From Andreprevotia lacus DSM 23236 (GTDB lineage Bacteria > Pseudomonadota > Gammaproteobacteria > Burkholderiales > Chitinibacteraceae), in NCBI RefSeq assembly GCF_900176275.1, contig NZ_FWXD01000016.1:1-64000 (forward strand): 64,000 nucleotides of DNA, given 5' to 3'. The position numbers were made by a program, and so were the translations under genes. Under the pieces are notes generated by a model. That model did not search any database. It was not told the DNA's origin and was given only the letters and a program-made list of their open reading frames with translations. Below, one piece after another: positions 1 through 8,310 of this stretch (position 1 is its first letter; the number at the start of each line of letters is the position of its first letter).

Positions 1-540
1 AGGTTGCGCAATTCGCGCGCGGCGGCGGGCAGTGTTGTGCGGTCGGCGTGGCGTTGGCCCAGCGCGTGCGCGGCCGCCCAGACGGCGTGCTCGGCGCTGG
101 GCAGGTGGTCGGCAATCAGAATGATTTCGCCGCTGGCCGGCAGGTAAAACCCTTGGCTTTGCGCGGTGTTTCGCGCGCCTGCCGTGCCCTCGCCCAATGG
201 CACGGCGGGGGCGCCCTGCAGCAAGGTGCGCGCTTCGCTGGCGCTTTGCACCACGCGCAGGCTGCCGTTGTGCCAGTCGGCAAGGGCGTGGTCGAGCGTG
301 CGTTGCAGTGCGGGGGCAGCCATGCCGCGCGTGCTGCCCTGGGCTGGCGCGGTGCGGTGTGGCACAGCGCTGCGGCGCTCGGCTTCGTCCAGCATGTGGG
401 CAAGGGTGGCGCGTTCCAGCGGGCGCAGCGGCCGGCCTTGTCGTGCGCGTGCGACCGCTTGCACGGTTTGCGGCACGCTCAGACGCCGGCCATCCATGCC
501 GGGGCGGTTGCGCCACCATGTGGTCGGCCGGCCGGGGCCG
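1..540 (-). CDS. Orphan toxin cassette 6, conserved pre-toxin segment (partial, runs off left edge)
   Basis: Read on the minus strand, one frame stays open from about position 510 to the left edge. It encodes the same pre-toxin segment as the full-length protein at 8307..11975, including the landmarks ALQRTLDHAL, SLRVVQSASEARTLL, YLPASGEIILIADHLP and AVWAAAHALG. It reaches further upstream than the other orphan copies (LAHMLDEAERRSAA is present). No start codon or ribosome site fits a native gene start; the 5' side runs into an IS110 remnant. The HELG found in other copies is HALG here. The toxin tip and partner gene would lie outside the window. This is inferred to be a sixth silent cassette. 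Confidence 0.7.
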
Positions 541-1020
541 GCGCAAGAGATCGCCCGCATCGCGCAAGACATCGACGATCATCACCCCGGCCTGAAACGC
601 GATGCGGTGCTGATAACCAGCATTCCCGGCATCGGCAACACCACTGCCGCCAAGATGCTGGCCTATGTGGGCGATGTGCGCCGTTTCGAATCTGCCAAGG
701 CACTGGCGGCCTGGCTGGGCGTGTCACCTCGGCAACGGCAATCGGGCAGTTCGGTGAGAGGCCGGACCATGCTCAGCCGTGCCGGTCACCGCAGTGCGCG
801 CACCGCGCTGTACATGCCGGCGCTGGTGGCGCTGCGCCACAATCCTGCCCTGCAGGCATTTGGAGCACGCCTGCGCGCCAACGGCTTGGCACCCAAGGCC
901 GTGGTTGGCGCGGCCATGCGCAAACTGGCACATCTGATCTTCGGGGTGGTGCGCTCAGGCGTGCCATTCGATGCACAAATGGCAATGCCCAAGCTTGACG
1001 TTCAAGACGGTATCTGACCC
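541..1020 (+). mobile_element. IS110-family transposase 3' remnant (480 bp)
   Basis: The plus strand encodes the C-terminal half of an IS110/IS116-type transposase, ending in TGA at 1015-1017. Visible landmarks are LITSIPGIGNTTAAKML, FESAKALAAWLGVSPRQRQSGS and the MLSRAGHRSARTALYMPALV stretch, which match the Transposase_20 region. The N-terminal DEDD catalytic domain is missing; upstream lies the antisense pre-toxin segment of cassette 6. It is therefore a dead remnant. Its intact right end abuts the 3' end of the neighbouring immunity gene, the same arrangement as the four other remnants. Confidence 0.85.
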
Positions 1021-1056
1021 CAATTTTTGCTCAGTTTTCGGATTTCGACGCATAAC

Positions 1057-1434
1057 TTACATTGGTTCGTCGCAATACACTGAAACAAAATCATTTTCCA
1101 TACGATGGACTCCAAGCATTTGCTCCGCCCCCTTCCCAAGAGAAAACCAAAAGCGAACATCTACCCAACCCTCAACATATACAGTTGACAAAGTCAACTC
1201 CCCCGCAGCGATAATTTCATCTCGATATTCGGAGGTTCTAGCAAAATTTTGCGCCGAGGCGTCAAACACTTCAAGCCGCTCAACAAAGTCATTTAATAGA
1301 CTCAGATTTTCCTCGCCATCAAGAAACCGATCACCCCCTCTTATATATACAAGCAACTCTCGACCCTTATAATCAAGTTGGCACGCCCAAAGTCCGTTTT
1401 CAAAGATAAAAAAATCTTTAGTCAGTTGTATCAT
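1057..1434 (-). CDS. Putative immunity protein of cassette 5
   Basis: This 125-residue protein is unnamed. Starting at the ATG at 1434 places the gene one base after the toxin stop (TGA 1438-1436), the tight coupling expected of a toxin/immunity pair. A longer reading to 1536 would lie inside the toxin frame and is not needed. The protein is acidic and has no signal peptide or membrane segment (MIQLTKDFFIFENGLWACQL start, WVDVRFWFSLGKG near the end). The gene is clearly richer in A and T than the pre-toxin DNA beside it. The immunity role is inferred from position, size and coupling. Confidence 0.65.
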   Translation of the reverse strand: MIQLTKDFFIFENGLWACQLDYKGRELLVYIRGGDRFLDGEENLSLLNDFVERLEVFDASAQNFARTSEYRDEIIAAGELTLSTVYVEGWVDVRFWFSLGKGAEQMLGVHRMENDFVSVYCDEPM

Positions 1435-1435
1435 A

Positions 1436-2566
1436 TCATCTATCCTTTGAAAGAACAGTTGGGCGCTCAATAAGACCGGACTGTGGAATAAGTCCACCAT
1501 TGGCAAGAGTCTTGGGATGTGTTGCTCTCCAATCAAATGCCTCTTTTGCGGTCCGCCAAGTTTTGTAATCCAAATACTTTTCAGTTTCCTTCAAAATTCG
1601 AACAGGAACGATATCCACATTAGATGCTTGTTGAGCCGCCGAAAGCCTGCGGTTATCAAGGGTAATTAATGTTCCGTCGGGGCGCTCAATAACAATCAAT
1701 GGATTTTCTTGCGACCATTTCCAACCACCAGACTCCATAATCTGGAGATAGTTATTTTCAGTAATCGTACGCTGACTAAAGCGAATATCATTTGGTCTAA
1801 TCCAAGCCTCACGTCCAACTCCTGCCGGCACTTGGATTGTGTCTGTTTTTACTTCTCTAGCCTTGTTTGGAACAAGGTCCTTTTGCGCCTCCACCCCCAA
1901 CCCAACATCACCCGCCCCCCGCGCAGCACGCTGCCCATCCCCACCAGCCAGCATCTCAGCCAGCACCGCACCAACCTGCGCACCCTCATTCTGGCGCATG
2001 CCGGCATAGCGGCCAAACCAGCCTTGCAGTTTGTCGGCAAAGCGCGCCTGCACGTCGAGTACGCCTTCGCGCTGGGCCTGCGGCATCCGCACGCCATAGC
2101 GCTGTTGCAGTGCATGCCAATCGCCGCTGTGGCGGGTGGCAGCCAGCTCGGCCAGTGCGGCTTCGGCGGCTTGCTGGCGCTGCGCTGGCGTGTTGTCGTC
2201 CAGCCCGCGCTGCCGGGCGATGGCGCTGGCCAGTGCGTTCACACTGCGGTTTTGCCGGGCCACCAGCGCCAGGTTGCGCAATTCGCGCGCAGCGGCGGGC
2301 AGTGCTGTGCGGTCGGCCTGCTGGTGGCCCAGCGTCTGCGCAGCCGCCCAGACGGCGTGCTCGGCGCTGGGCAGGTGGTCGGCAATCAGGATGATGTCGC
2401 CGCTGGCCGGCAGGTAATACCCTTGGCTTTGCGCGGTGGTGTGCGCGCTTGCCGTACCTTGGCCGCCCAGCGGTACGGCGTCGGTGTTCTGCAGCAAGGT
2501 GCGCGCTTCGCTGGCGTTTTGCACCACGCGCAGGCGAACGTTCAATGCACAAACGACGATGCCCAA
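1436..2566 (-). CDS. Orphan toxin cassette 5, ParB-like tip
   Basis: A 5'-truncated cassette. The first nine or so codons of this frame are the antisense of an IS110 end, so no genuine start is visible. The conserved pre-toxin segment (from RLRVVQNASEARTLL to GDVGLG) is followed by a distinct tip of about 150 residues at 1436..1894. The tip carries IRPNDIRFSQRTI, then LIVIERPDG and TLDNRRLSAAQQA. This spacing and the DNRRLSAAQ box resemble the ParB/sulfiredoxin-like fold used by some polymorphic toxins, where the RR-containing box belongs to the active centre. Nuclease activity is inferred by family and is not shown. A partner gene follows one base later. Confidence 0.6.
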   Translation of the reverse strand: MGIVVCALNVRLRVVQNASEARTLLQNTDAVPLGGQGTASAHTTAQSQGYYLPASGDIILIADHLPSAEHAVWAAAQTLGHQQADRTALPAAARELRNLALVARQNRSVNALASAIARQRGLDDNTPAQRQQAAEAALAELAATRHSGDWHALQQRYGVRMPQAQREGVLDVQARFADKLQGWFGRYAGMRQNEGAQVGAVLAEMLAGGDGQRAARGAGDVGLGVEAQKDLVPNKAREVKTDTIQVPAGVGREAWIRPNDIRFSQRTITENNYLQIMESGGWKWSQENPLIVIERPDGTLITLDNRRLSAAQQASNVDIVPVRILKETEKYLDYKTWRTAKEAFDWRATHPKTLANGGLIPQSGLIERPTVLSKDR

Positions 2567-2597
2567 GCTTGGCGTTCAAAACGGTAGCTGACCCCTG
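2545..2597 (+). mobile_element. IS110 right-end remnant (~53 bp)
   Basis: This short block matches the last ~50 bp of the longer IS110 remnants, including GATGCCCAAGCTTGGCGTTC and GGTAGCTGACCCC. It separates cassette 5 from the immunity gene of cassette 4 and has the same orientation as the other remnants. Confidence 0.75.
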
Positions 2598-2665
2598 ATT
2601 TCTCACGCGACGGCAGGCAGTGCGGTCGGCCTTATTGCAGAATTGTCCAGATTTTCTCGAATTTC

Positions 2666-3061
2666 CTAGATCAATCGATATGTTTCATTATCAAGGTCAT
2701 CTGCACGCAAATAAACCCTCCGAATTGAAGAATCAGGAGAGACCAGGGTCATCGAATACGGATTATCACTAGAATCGGGAAGCAAGCACTCCGAATTCAA
2801 TACACGAGAAAAATTTGCTGCAATCAAAGAAAAATCGGGATTCAGCTCAGGGGCCAATAATTCAACAGACAAATGGATTTGAAAGTCGCCGGCAACCTCC
2901 GTACTAATGGAAAGTATCTTTATGCCACTTGGCAATGTCTCTTCGGGGTACCCATTTATAGAAACTACAAAGTTCTCAGGCACCCCAAAGACAATCGAAA
3001 GGCTTTCCCTTACCTCTGACAGGGAAACCATTTTTTTTACAATCAAATCAAATCCGCTCAT
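2666..3061 (-). CDS. Putative immunity protein of cassette 4
   Basis: A 131-residue unnamed protein whose ATG overlaps the stop of the preceding toxin frame in an ATGA, so the two are translationally coupled. It is acidic and has no signal peptide or membrane segment. Between its stop and the next IS110 remnant lie about 65 bp that include a small scrap resembling the pre-toxin DNA (GGCAGTGCGGTCGGCCT). The immunity role is inferred from gene order only. Confidence 0.65.
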   Translation of the reverse strand: MSGFDLIVKKMVSLSEVRESLSIVFGVPENFVVSINGYPEETLPSGIKILSISTEVAGDFQIHLSVELLAPELNPDFSLIAANFSRVLNSECLLPDSSDNPYSMTLVSPDSSIRRVYLRADDLDNETYRLI

Positions 3062-4221
3062 TGCCTTTTTAACCCCAAAATCTCTAATGCACCTTGTCTT
3101 GCAGATGCATCGATTTTCATATTATCAAGAATCAATTTAGCCCTTGCGGTATTACCAAACTGATTATACACGCCGAGCGCCTTGAAAGCCTCTCGACTCA
3201 ATGTGTAAAAGCCATCACCAGACATTGGAAACAGGGTTCCGTCATGGTATCCATAAACACGGTTATTCACAGATATGGTGTTCCCCCGGACGATTCCTCG
3301 GCCAGCTCGGATCGCCGCCACGTCCTCTACAACATTTACCGTGGGAGCAATAACCGTATTCTGCTCTTTCGGTAGTGACTTTTGATTGATCTTTTCCAGG
3401 TAATGTCGACGATTTGGGGCCTTAAGATCGCTCAACCGGCCAGGTGCACTAGCATTTTTTCCGGCATCTACTTCCGCGTCCGAGCTTGGAGCCGCTCCGT
3501 CTGAAACCCGGTACTCCCGCCCCGCCTCCCCTGCCAACCCAACATCACCCACCACCCGCTCAGCACGCTGCCCACCCCCACCAGCCAGCATCTCGGCCAG
3601 CACCGCACTGCCCTGCGCGCCCTCATTCTGGCGCATGCCGGCATAGCGGCCAAACCAGTCTTGCAGTTTGTCGGCAAAGCGCGCTTGCACGCCGAGTACG
3701 CCGTCGCGCCGGGCCAGTGGCATGCGCACGCCATAGCGCTGTTGCAGTGCATCCCAATCGCCGCTGTTGCGGGTGGCGGCCAGCTCGGCCAGCTCGGCCA
3801 GCTCGGCCAGTGCGGCTTCGGCGGCTTGCTGCCGCTGCGCCGGCGTGTTGTCGTCCAGCCCGTGCTGGCGGGCGATGGCGCTGGCCAGTGCGTTCACACT
3901 GCGGTTTTGCCGCGCCACCAGCGCCAGATTGCGCAATTCGCGCGCGGCGGCGGGCAGTGTTGTGCGGTCGGCGTGGCGCTGGCCCAACTCGTGCGCGGCC
4001 GCCCAGACGGCGTGCTCGGCGCCGGGCAGGTGGTCGGCAATCAGGATGATGTCGCCGCTGGCCGGCAGGTAATACCCTTGGCTTTGCGCGGTGGTGTGCG
4101 CGCCTGCCGCACCTTGGCCGCCCAGCGGTACTGCATCGGTGTTCTGCAGCAGGGCGCGCGCTTGGGCGGCGCTTTGCACCACACGCAGGCCGCCATTTAA
4201 TACACAAATGACGATGCCCAA
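3058..4221 (-). CDS. Orphan toxin cassette 4, unnamed tip
   Basis: A truncated pre-toxin segment (GLRVVQSAAQARALL to GDVGLAGEAGRE) fused to a tip of about 150 residues at 3058..3513. The tip has the run ISVNNRVYGYHDGTLFPMSG followed by FYTLSREAFKALG. I recall this NR.YG.H....P.SG.G...L.R..F.AL pattern from C-terminal tips of other bacterial polymorphic toxins but cannot name the family. The first codons of the frame are antisense IS110 sequence, so no native start exists. A 9-bp unit (CAGCTCGGC) is present three times at 3781-3807 but once in the other copies, giving the repeat AELAELAEL. The frame stays open, so the module remains usable as a recombination donor. Confidence 0.6.
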   Translation of the reverse strand: MGIVICVLNGGLRVVQSAAQARALLQNTDAVPLGGQGAAGAHTTAQSQGYYLPASGDIILIADHLPGAEHAVWAAAHELGQRHADRTTLPAAARELRNLALVARQNRSVNALASAIARQHGLDDNTPAQRQQAAEAALAELAELAELAATRNSGDWDALQQRYGVRMPLARRDGVLGVQARFADKLQDWFGRYAGMRQNEGAQGSAVLAEMLAGGGGQRAERVVGDVGLAGEAGREYRVSDGAAPSSDAEVDAGKNASAPGRLSDLKAPNRRHYLEKINQKSLPKEQNTVIAPTVNVVEDVAAIRAGRGIVRGNTISVNNRVYGYHDGTLFPMSGDGFYTLSREAFKALGVYNQFGNTARAKLILDNMKIDASARQGALEILGLKRQ

Positions 4222-4251
4222 ACTTGGTGTTCAGGACGGTATCTGACCCCA
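4199..4251 (+). mobile_element. IS110 right-end remnant (~53 bp)
   Basis: The same terminal block as at 2545 and 7866 (GATGCCCAAACTTGGTGTTC, GGTATCTGACCCC), in the same orientation, joining the 5' edge of cassette 4 to the DNA behind immunity gene 3. Confidence 0.75.
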
Positions 4252-4292
4252 AGTTTGGTGGGTTTTGACAGGCTTCGCCCCGGACTTCTGGA

Positions 4293-4583
4293 CTATTTAT
4301 AGTTCTTCTCTTGGGCAAGCCAATTTTTCAATGCGATCAAGCCGGGTGCGATAACATCATTAGATGAAGTGGAAACATCGTAGAGCTGAGTGCTCGTGTC
4401 GCATCCCTTCAAAAACTCCCATATCGCTTTCTGCCCCCAATTGGGGATGTCAGCCCACAAGCTCGAATTTTCTGGGAAATTCTTTAAAACATCAATTATC
4501 GCCCCAATGGTCTCATCCTTGGTGTAGATGCCAGAATTATATGCCTCAACGTACGAATTAATTCGTTTAGAATCTGCGTTCAC
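4293..4583 (-). CDS. Putative immunity protein of cassette 3
   Basis: This 96-residue protein is best started at a GTG (4583-4581) that overlaps the toxin stop as GTGA, with an AGGGG ribosome site just upstream. An upstream ATG at 4631 would add residues that merely overlap the toxin frame. The protein is small, soluble and helical in appearance (RINSYVEAYNSGIYTKDETI, SLWADIPNWGQKAIWEFLKG). The pattern of a short helical protein with a LW..IP motif recalls small bacteriocin or polymorphic-toxin immunity families, but I cannot assign one. The function is inferred from coupling to the toxin frame. Confidence 0.65.
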   Translation of the reverse strand: MNADSKRINSYVEAYNSGIYTKDETIGAIIDVLKNFPENSSLWADIPNWGQKAIWEFLKGCDTSTQLYDVSTSSNDVIAPGLIALKNWLAQEKNYK

Positions 4584-5902
4584 CGTGCATATCCCCTCAT
4601 GATTTCCACTATTTGGTCTGCATAGTCCCAAGCCTGAGAATGCCAGCTATCTTGAAGACCACCAAACTCTGGAGATGCAGTTTGTTTAATAAAGGTACGC
4701 TGATTCCACACCCCCAAGCTCTCAAATTTCTCTAACTCGTACATTTCATGAGCGATATGCGCCACCGCCGCCTCATCGCTGGACAGCAAATTCTCACTTA
4801 AGCGAACCGGAATCATATTATTAATATTCTTCATACCATCCCAAGTCATGATCGCCGCTAAATTAGCGCCCAAATAGTTACCAGTTTGCCCATATTCCGC
4901 CATTGCCCCAACTTTGTTTGAAAGCAACGATGGATCCACAAAAATAACATACACATCATCCGGAATGTACACGCCCATCTCTCTGGCAAGGTTAAGCATA
5001 TATTCGCGGGTCCGGATTACATTGCCTGCATTTTGTTGATAAACAAGCTTGGGGGCTTGTCCAGTACCCAGCAATTCTCTTGCAACAGTACTCTTTGGGA
5101 TATCGTGTTCCCGCCCCGCCTCCCCTGCCAACCCAACATCACCCGCCACCCGCGCAGCACGCTGCCCATCCCCACCAGCCAGCATCTCGGCCAGCACCGC
5201 ACTGACCTGCGCGCCCTCATTCTGGCGCATGCCGGCATAGCGGCCAAACCAGTCTTGCAGTTTGTCGGCAAAGCGCGCTTGCACGCCGAGTGCGCTGTCG
5301 CGCCGGGCCAGTGGCATGCGCACGCCGTAGCGCTGTTGCAGCGCGTCCCAATCGCCGCTGTGGCGGGTGGCGGCCAGCTCGGCCAGTGCGGCTTCGGCGG
5401 CTTGCTGACGTTGTGACGGCAGGCTGTCGTCCAGCCCACGCTGGCGGGCGATGGCGCTGACCAGTGCGTTCACACTGCGGTTTTGCCGTGCTACCAGCGC
5501 CAGGTTGCGCAATTCGCGCGCGGCGGCAGGTAGCGCTGTGCGGTCGGCCTGGCGCAGGCCCAACTCGTGCGCGGCCGCCCAGACGGCGTGCTCGGCGCTG
5601 GGCAGGTGGTCGGCAATCAGGATGATGTCGCCACTGGCCGGCAGGTAAAACCCCTCGCTTTGCGCGGTGTTGCGCGCGCCTGCCGTGCCCTCGCCCAATG
5701 GCACGGCGGGAGCGCCCTGCAGCAAGGTGCGCGCTTCGCTGGCGTTTTGCACCACGCGCAGGCGGCCGTTGCGCCAGTCGGCAAAGGCGCGATCGAGCGT
5801 GCGCTGCAGTGCGGAGGCTGCCATGCCGCGCACACTGCCTGGTGCTGGCGCGATGCGGTGTGATGCAGCGCTGCGGCGCTCGGCTTCGTCCAGCATGTGG
5901 GC
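4580..5902 (-). CDS. Orphan toxin cassette 3, HExxE-bearing tip
   Basis: The longest complete orphan. The conserved segment starts further upstream than in cassettes 2, 4 and 5 (HMLDEAERRSAASHR, ALQRTLDRAFADWRNG) and continues to GDVGLAGEAGRE. The tip of about 175 residues (4580..5107) contains NLLSSDEAAVAHIAHEMYEL. Its H-E-x-x-E core and the preceding LLSS...VAHIAHE resemble LLSSRGTVAAFAHE in the tip of the full-length protein, although the rest of the two tips differ. The 5' edge fuses to IS110 DNA within the 8 bases ATGTGGGC, so the frame continues into antisense transposase sequence and has no native start. The toxin role is inferred; a metal-binding site is possible but unproven. Confidence 0.6.
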   Translation of the reverse strand, partial: AHMLDEAERRSAASHRIAPAPGSVRGMAASALQRTLDRAFADWRNGRLRVVQNASEARTLLQGAPAVPLGEGTAGARNTAQSEGFYLPASGDIILIADHLPSAEHAVWAAAHELGLRQADRTALPAAARELRNLALVARQNRSVNALVSAIARQRGLDDSLPSQRQQAAEAALAELAATRHSGDWDALQQRYGVRMPLARRDSALGVQARFADKLQDWFGRYAGMRQNEGAQVSAVLAEMLAGGDGQRAARVAGDVGLAGEAGREHDIPKSTVARELLGTGQAPKLVYQQNAGNVIRTREYMLNLAREMGVYIPDDVYVIFVDPSLLSNKVGAMAEYGQTGNYLGANLAAIMTWDGMKNINNMIPVRLSENLLSSDEAAVAHIAHEMYELEKFESLGVWNQRTFIKQTASPEFGGLQDSWHSQAWDYADQIVEIMRGYAR

Positions 5903-6250
5903 GATGTGCGCCGCTTCGAATCTGCCAAGGCGCTGGCGGCCTGGCTGGGCGTCTCGCCCCGACAGCGGCAATCGGGTAGTTCGGTGAGAGGCCGGACCAT
6001 GCTCAGCCGCACCGGCCACCGCAGCGCCCGCACCGCGCTGTACATGCCGGCGCTGGTGGCGCTGCGCCACAATCCTGCCCTGCAGGCCTTCGGCGAACGG
6101 CTGCGCGCCAACGGCTTGGCACCCAAGGCCGTGGTTGGCGCGGCCATGCGCAAGCTCGCGCATCTGATCTTCGGGGTGGTGCGCTCAGGCATGCCATTCG
6201 ATGCACAAATGGCAATGCCCAAGCTTGACGTTCAAGACGGTATCTGACCC
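5895..6250 (+). mobile_element. IS110-family transposase 3' remnant (356 bp)
   Basis: Encodes the last ~115 residues of the same transposase as the 541-1020 remnant (DVRRFESAKALAAWLGVSPR onward), ending with TGA at 6245-6247. The left breakpoint lies in ATGTGGGC (5895-5902), which is present both in the pre-toxin DNA (compare 393-400) and in the transposase gene (compare 664-671). It is a dead fragment in the same orientation as all the others. Confidence 0.85.
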
Positions 6251-6270
6251 CTGACTTCCACTTACTTCCC

Positions 6271-6654
6271 TCAATCAAACGGCACGAATTTTATCCAAGT
6301 TTGAAGCTGATCTAGCGCAATGCCACTTACATTGCTCAACACCTGAACAAACCTTTCATATGCAATATCGCTAGATACAATCCGCAATTGATCAATACCA
6401 CGACTAGCAACATTCAAACTATTGAAATATAAATTTGATACTTCACCAATTGCATTATGCACATCTGCCTCTGAAAAAAAATTGAGCGGAACAACGTACT
6501 CCCCCATTTCCGGAGGCTTGAATATGGCCTCATTTATATCCCCCCCCCCAATCTCCGCACCACAATGCGTGCAGACATCAGGGTTGCTCGACATTTTCAG
6601 GCATGCGTAGCAAGTATACTTGCCAATCGGTTGAATTATCTTGTCGCCTTTCAT
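6271..6654 (-). CDS. Putative immunity protein of cassette 2 with N-terminal zinc ribbon
   Basis: A 127-residue protein whose ATG directly follows the TAA of the papain-like toxin frame (stop and start abut). The N-terminus carries CYAC (residues 15-18) and CTHC (28-31), a four-cysteine zinc-ribbon pattern unusual for a small immunity protein. The rest looks soluble and helical (VHNAIGEVSNLYFNS; YERFVQVLSNVSG). The DNA is AT-rich compared with the conserved toxin segment. Protection against the adjacent papain-like tip is inferred from the pairing. Confidence 0.65.
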   Translation of the reverse strand: MKGDKIIQPIGKYTCYACLKMSSNPDVCTHCGAEIGGGDINEAIFKPPEMGEYVVPLNFFSEADVHNAIGEVSNLYFNSLNVASRGIDQLRIVSSDIAYERFVQVLSNVSGIALDQLQTWIKFVPFD

Positions 6655-7824
6655 TTACATCTCGCTTATAAAGACTGGAATTACGGGTGCAGTACTATTT
6701 CCACCCCAATAAACCCTCATTGACAGCAAATCATCCACAGAGACAGATTGACCGTTTTGAGGGTCAAACATATTAACGGTACCGTCGGCAAATCGCTCCG
6801 CACTGAATACATGGCTCAACTGATTACGTTTAGGACCAACAAACATTGCATATTGACCAACAGGTGCATCTTCGGCATAAGGTGATATAGCCAACGGCTT
6901 CTCTTTTGCACCTGTTGCGACTCGAATTATGCGCACAGCCTCTGGCATTTGAATTCCTCGCGAAGGATCGACTGATGCCACGATGCGCTCTACATCATCA
7001 GCTGTCATAAATACGCCGCCTAGCCGGTCGGTCATATACGATGCCACACACGCAATGCAATTTTGCTTCTTTGCAGATGGATTCCACCGCGTCGTAGTTG
7101 GCGCGTCCCATGCGGCACCGATATGCGACTCCATGTTTGCTTCATTCGCAGCAAAATCACGATCGCCGTTTTGTACCAATAGTCCCTTGTTTGGAACCCG
7201 GTTTTCTCGCCCCGCCTCCCCTGCCAACCCAACATCACCCGCCCCCCGCGCAGCACGCTGCCCATCCCCACCAGCCAGCATCTCAGCCAGCACCGCACCA
7301 ACTTGCGCACCCTCATTCTGGCGCATGCCGGCATAGCGGCCAAACCAGCCTTGCAGTTTGTCGGCAAAGCGCGCCTGCACGTCGAGTACGCCTTCGCGCT
7401 GGGCCTGCGGCATCCGCACGCCATAGCGCTGTTGCAGTGCATCCCAATCGCCGCTGTGGCGGGTGGCAGCCAGCTCGGCCAGTGCGGCTTCGGCGGCTTG
7501 CTGGCGCTGCGCTGGCGTGTTGTCGTCCAGCCCGTGCTGGCGGGCGATGGCGCTGGCCAGTGCGTTCACAGTGCGGTTTTGCCGCGCCACCAGCGCGAGG
7601 TTGCGCAATTCGCGCGCGGCGGCGGGCAGTGTTGTGCGGTCGGCGTGGCGCAGGCCCAACTCGTGCGCGGCCGCCCAGACGGCGTGCTCGGCGCCGGGCA
7701 GGTGGTCGGCAATCAGGATGATGTCGCCGCTGGCCGGCAGGTAATACCCTTGGCTTTGCGCGGTGTTTCGCGCGCCTGCCGCACCTTGGCCGCCCAGCGG
7801 TACTGCGTCGGTGTTCTGCAGCAA
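6655..7824 (-). CDS. Orphan toxin cassette 2, papain-fold (Tox-PL-like) tip
   Basis: The conserved segment runs from AVPLGGQGAAGARNT to GDVGLAGEAGRE. The tip of about 180 residues (6655..7203) contains NCIACVASYMTDRLGG, then NQLSHVFSAERFADG and DPQNGQS. A Cys in an NC motif, a later His and a D-P-Q-N-G box in this order fit the papain-like peptidase/deamidase toxins (papain fold toxin 1). In the homologous frame a TAA at 7848-7846 replaces the CAA of the full-length gene, so this copy is broken at its upstream edge as well as truncated. Expression as a native protein is unlikely unless the tip recombines into the complete gene. Confidence 0.65.
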   Translation of the reverse strand: MLQNTDAVPLGGQGAAGARNTAQSQGYYLPASGDIILIADHLPGAEHAVWAAAHELGLRHADRTTLPAAARELRNLALVARQNRTVNALASAIARQHGLDDNTPAQRQQAAEAALAELAATRHSGDWDALQQRYGVRMPQAQREGVLDVQARFADKLQGWFGRYAGMRQNEGAQVGAVLAEMLAGGDGQRAARGAGDVGLAGEAGRENRVPNKGLLVQNGDRDFAANEANMESHIGAAWDAPTTTRWNPSAKKQNCIACVASYMTDRLGGVFMTADDVERIVASVDPSRGIQMPEAVRIIRVATGAKEKPLAISPYAEDAPVGQYAMFVGPKRNQLSHVFSAERFADGTVNMFDPQNGQSVSVDDLLSMRVYWGGNSTAPVIPVFISEM

Positions 7825-7865
7825 GGTGCGTGCTTGCTCGGTGCTTTACACCACGCGCAGACGAC

Positions 7866-7918
7866 CGTTCAAGCACAAACGGCGATGCCAGGGCTTGGCG
7901 TTCAAGACGGTATCTGAC
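7866..7918 (+). mobile_element. IS110 right-end remnant (~50 bp), diverged
   Basis: The most diverged of the five boundary blocks (GATGCCAGGGCTTGGCGTTC, GGTATCTGACTCT). It lies between the immunity gene of the intact toxin and orphan cassette 2, in the common orientation. Confidence 0.65.
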
Positions 7919-7950
7919 TCTGGATTTCTACAGTGGAATTTTTTGGAAAA

Positions 7951-8310
7951 TCAAATTACCATGACATGCACACCATTTGCACTTTCATCAATATTTAATT
8001 CCACCCACCCAGCTTTTTGCCACAAAGAGAATAGCTTCTCGTAGCTATTTGTCTTTTCCTCGCCAACTTCGCCTCCGCCTGGACCGATTTCCCAAACAGA
8101 CCTGCCTTGCCGCTTTGCGGTAATCAGCATCGCTCCCAAATCAGCAACGGCCTGAATTGCTTTCTTTGAAAACAACTCATAGAGAACGTATTCTGACGTA
8201 TTCTTTTCCAAAAGATTTTGAAATACAAAACCTTCAAGATATGTGGAAGGTAGATTGTAGTCCTCCCACTCCTTTTCTCGTTGATGAGCCAACTCTATCA
8301 GTGACATCAC
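7951..8310 (-). CDS. Putative immunity protein for the full-length toxin
   Basis: A 119-residue protein whose start overlaps the toxin stop in an ATGA, the same coupling used by cassettes 3 and 4. The start reads MMSLIELAHQREKEWEDYN; either Met is possible. It is soluble and has no signal peptide; the middle is glycine-rich (WEIGPGGGEVGEEKT). I do not recognise the family. Position directly after the only toxin gene with a complete N-terminus makes it the likely working antidote, which would protect the lysogen and perhaps relatives. Confidence 0.7.
   Translation of the reverse strand: MMSLIELAHQREKEWEDYNLPSTYLEGFVFQNLLEKNTSEYVLYELFSKKAIQAVADLGAMLITAKRQGRSVWEIGPGGGEVGEEKTNSYEKLFSLWQKAGWVELNIDESANGVHVMVI

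Noticed and set aside
166..1017. A complete 283-residue IS110 transposase
   Set aside because: Only the part after about residue 125 is transposase. The start is antisense pre-toxin DNA, so the catalytic N-terminus is absent.
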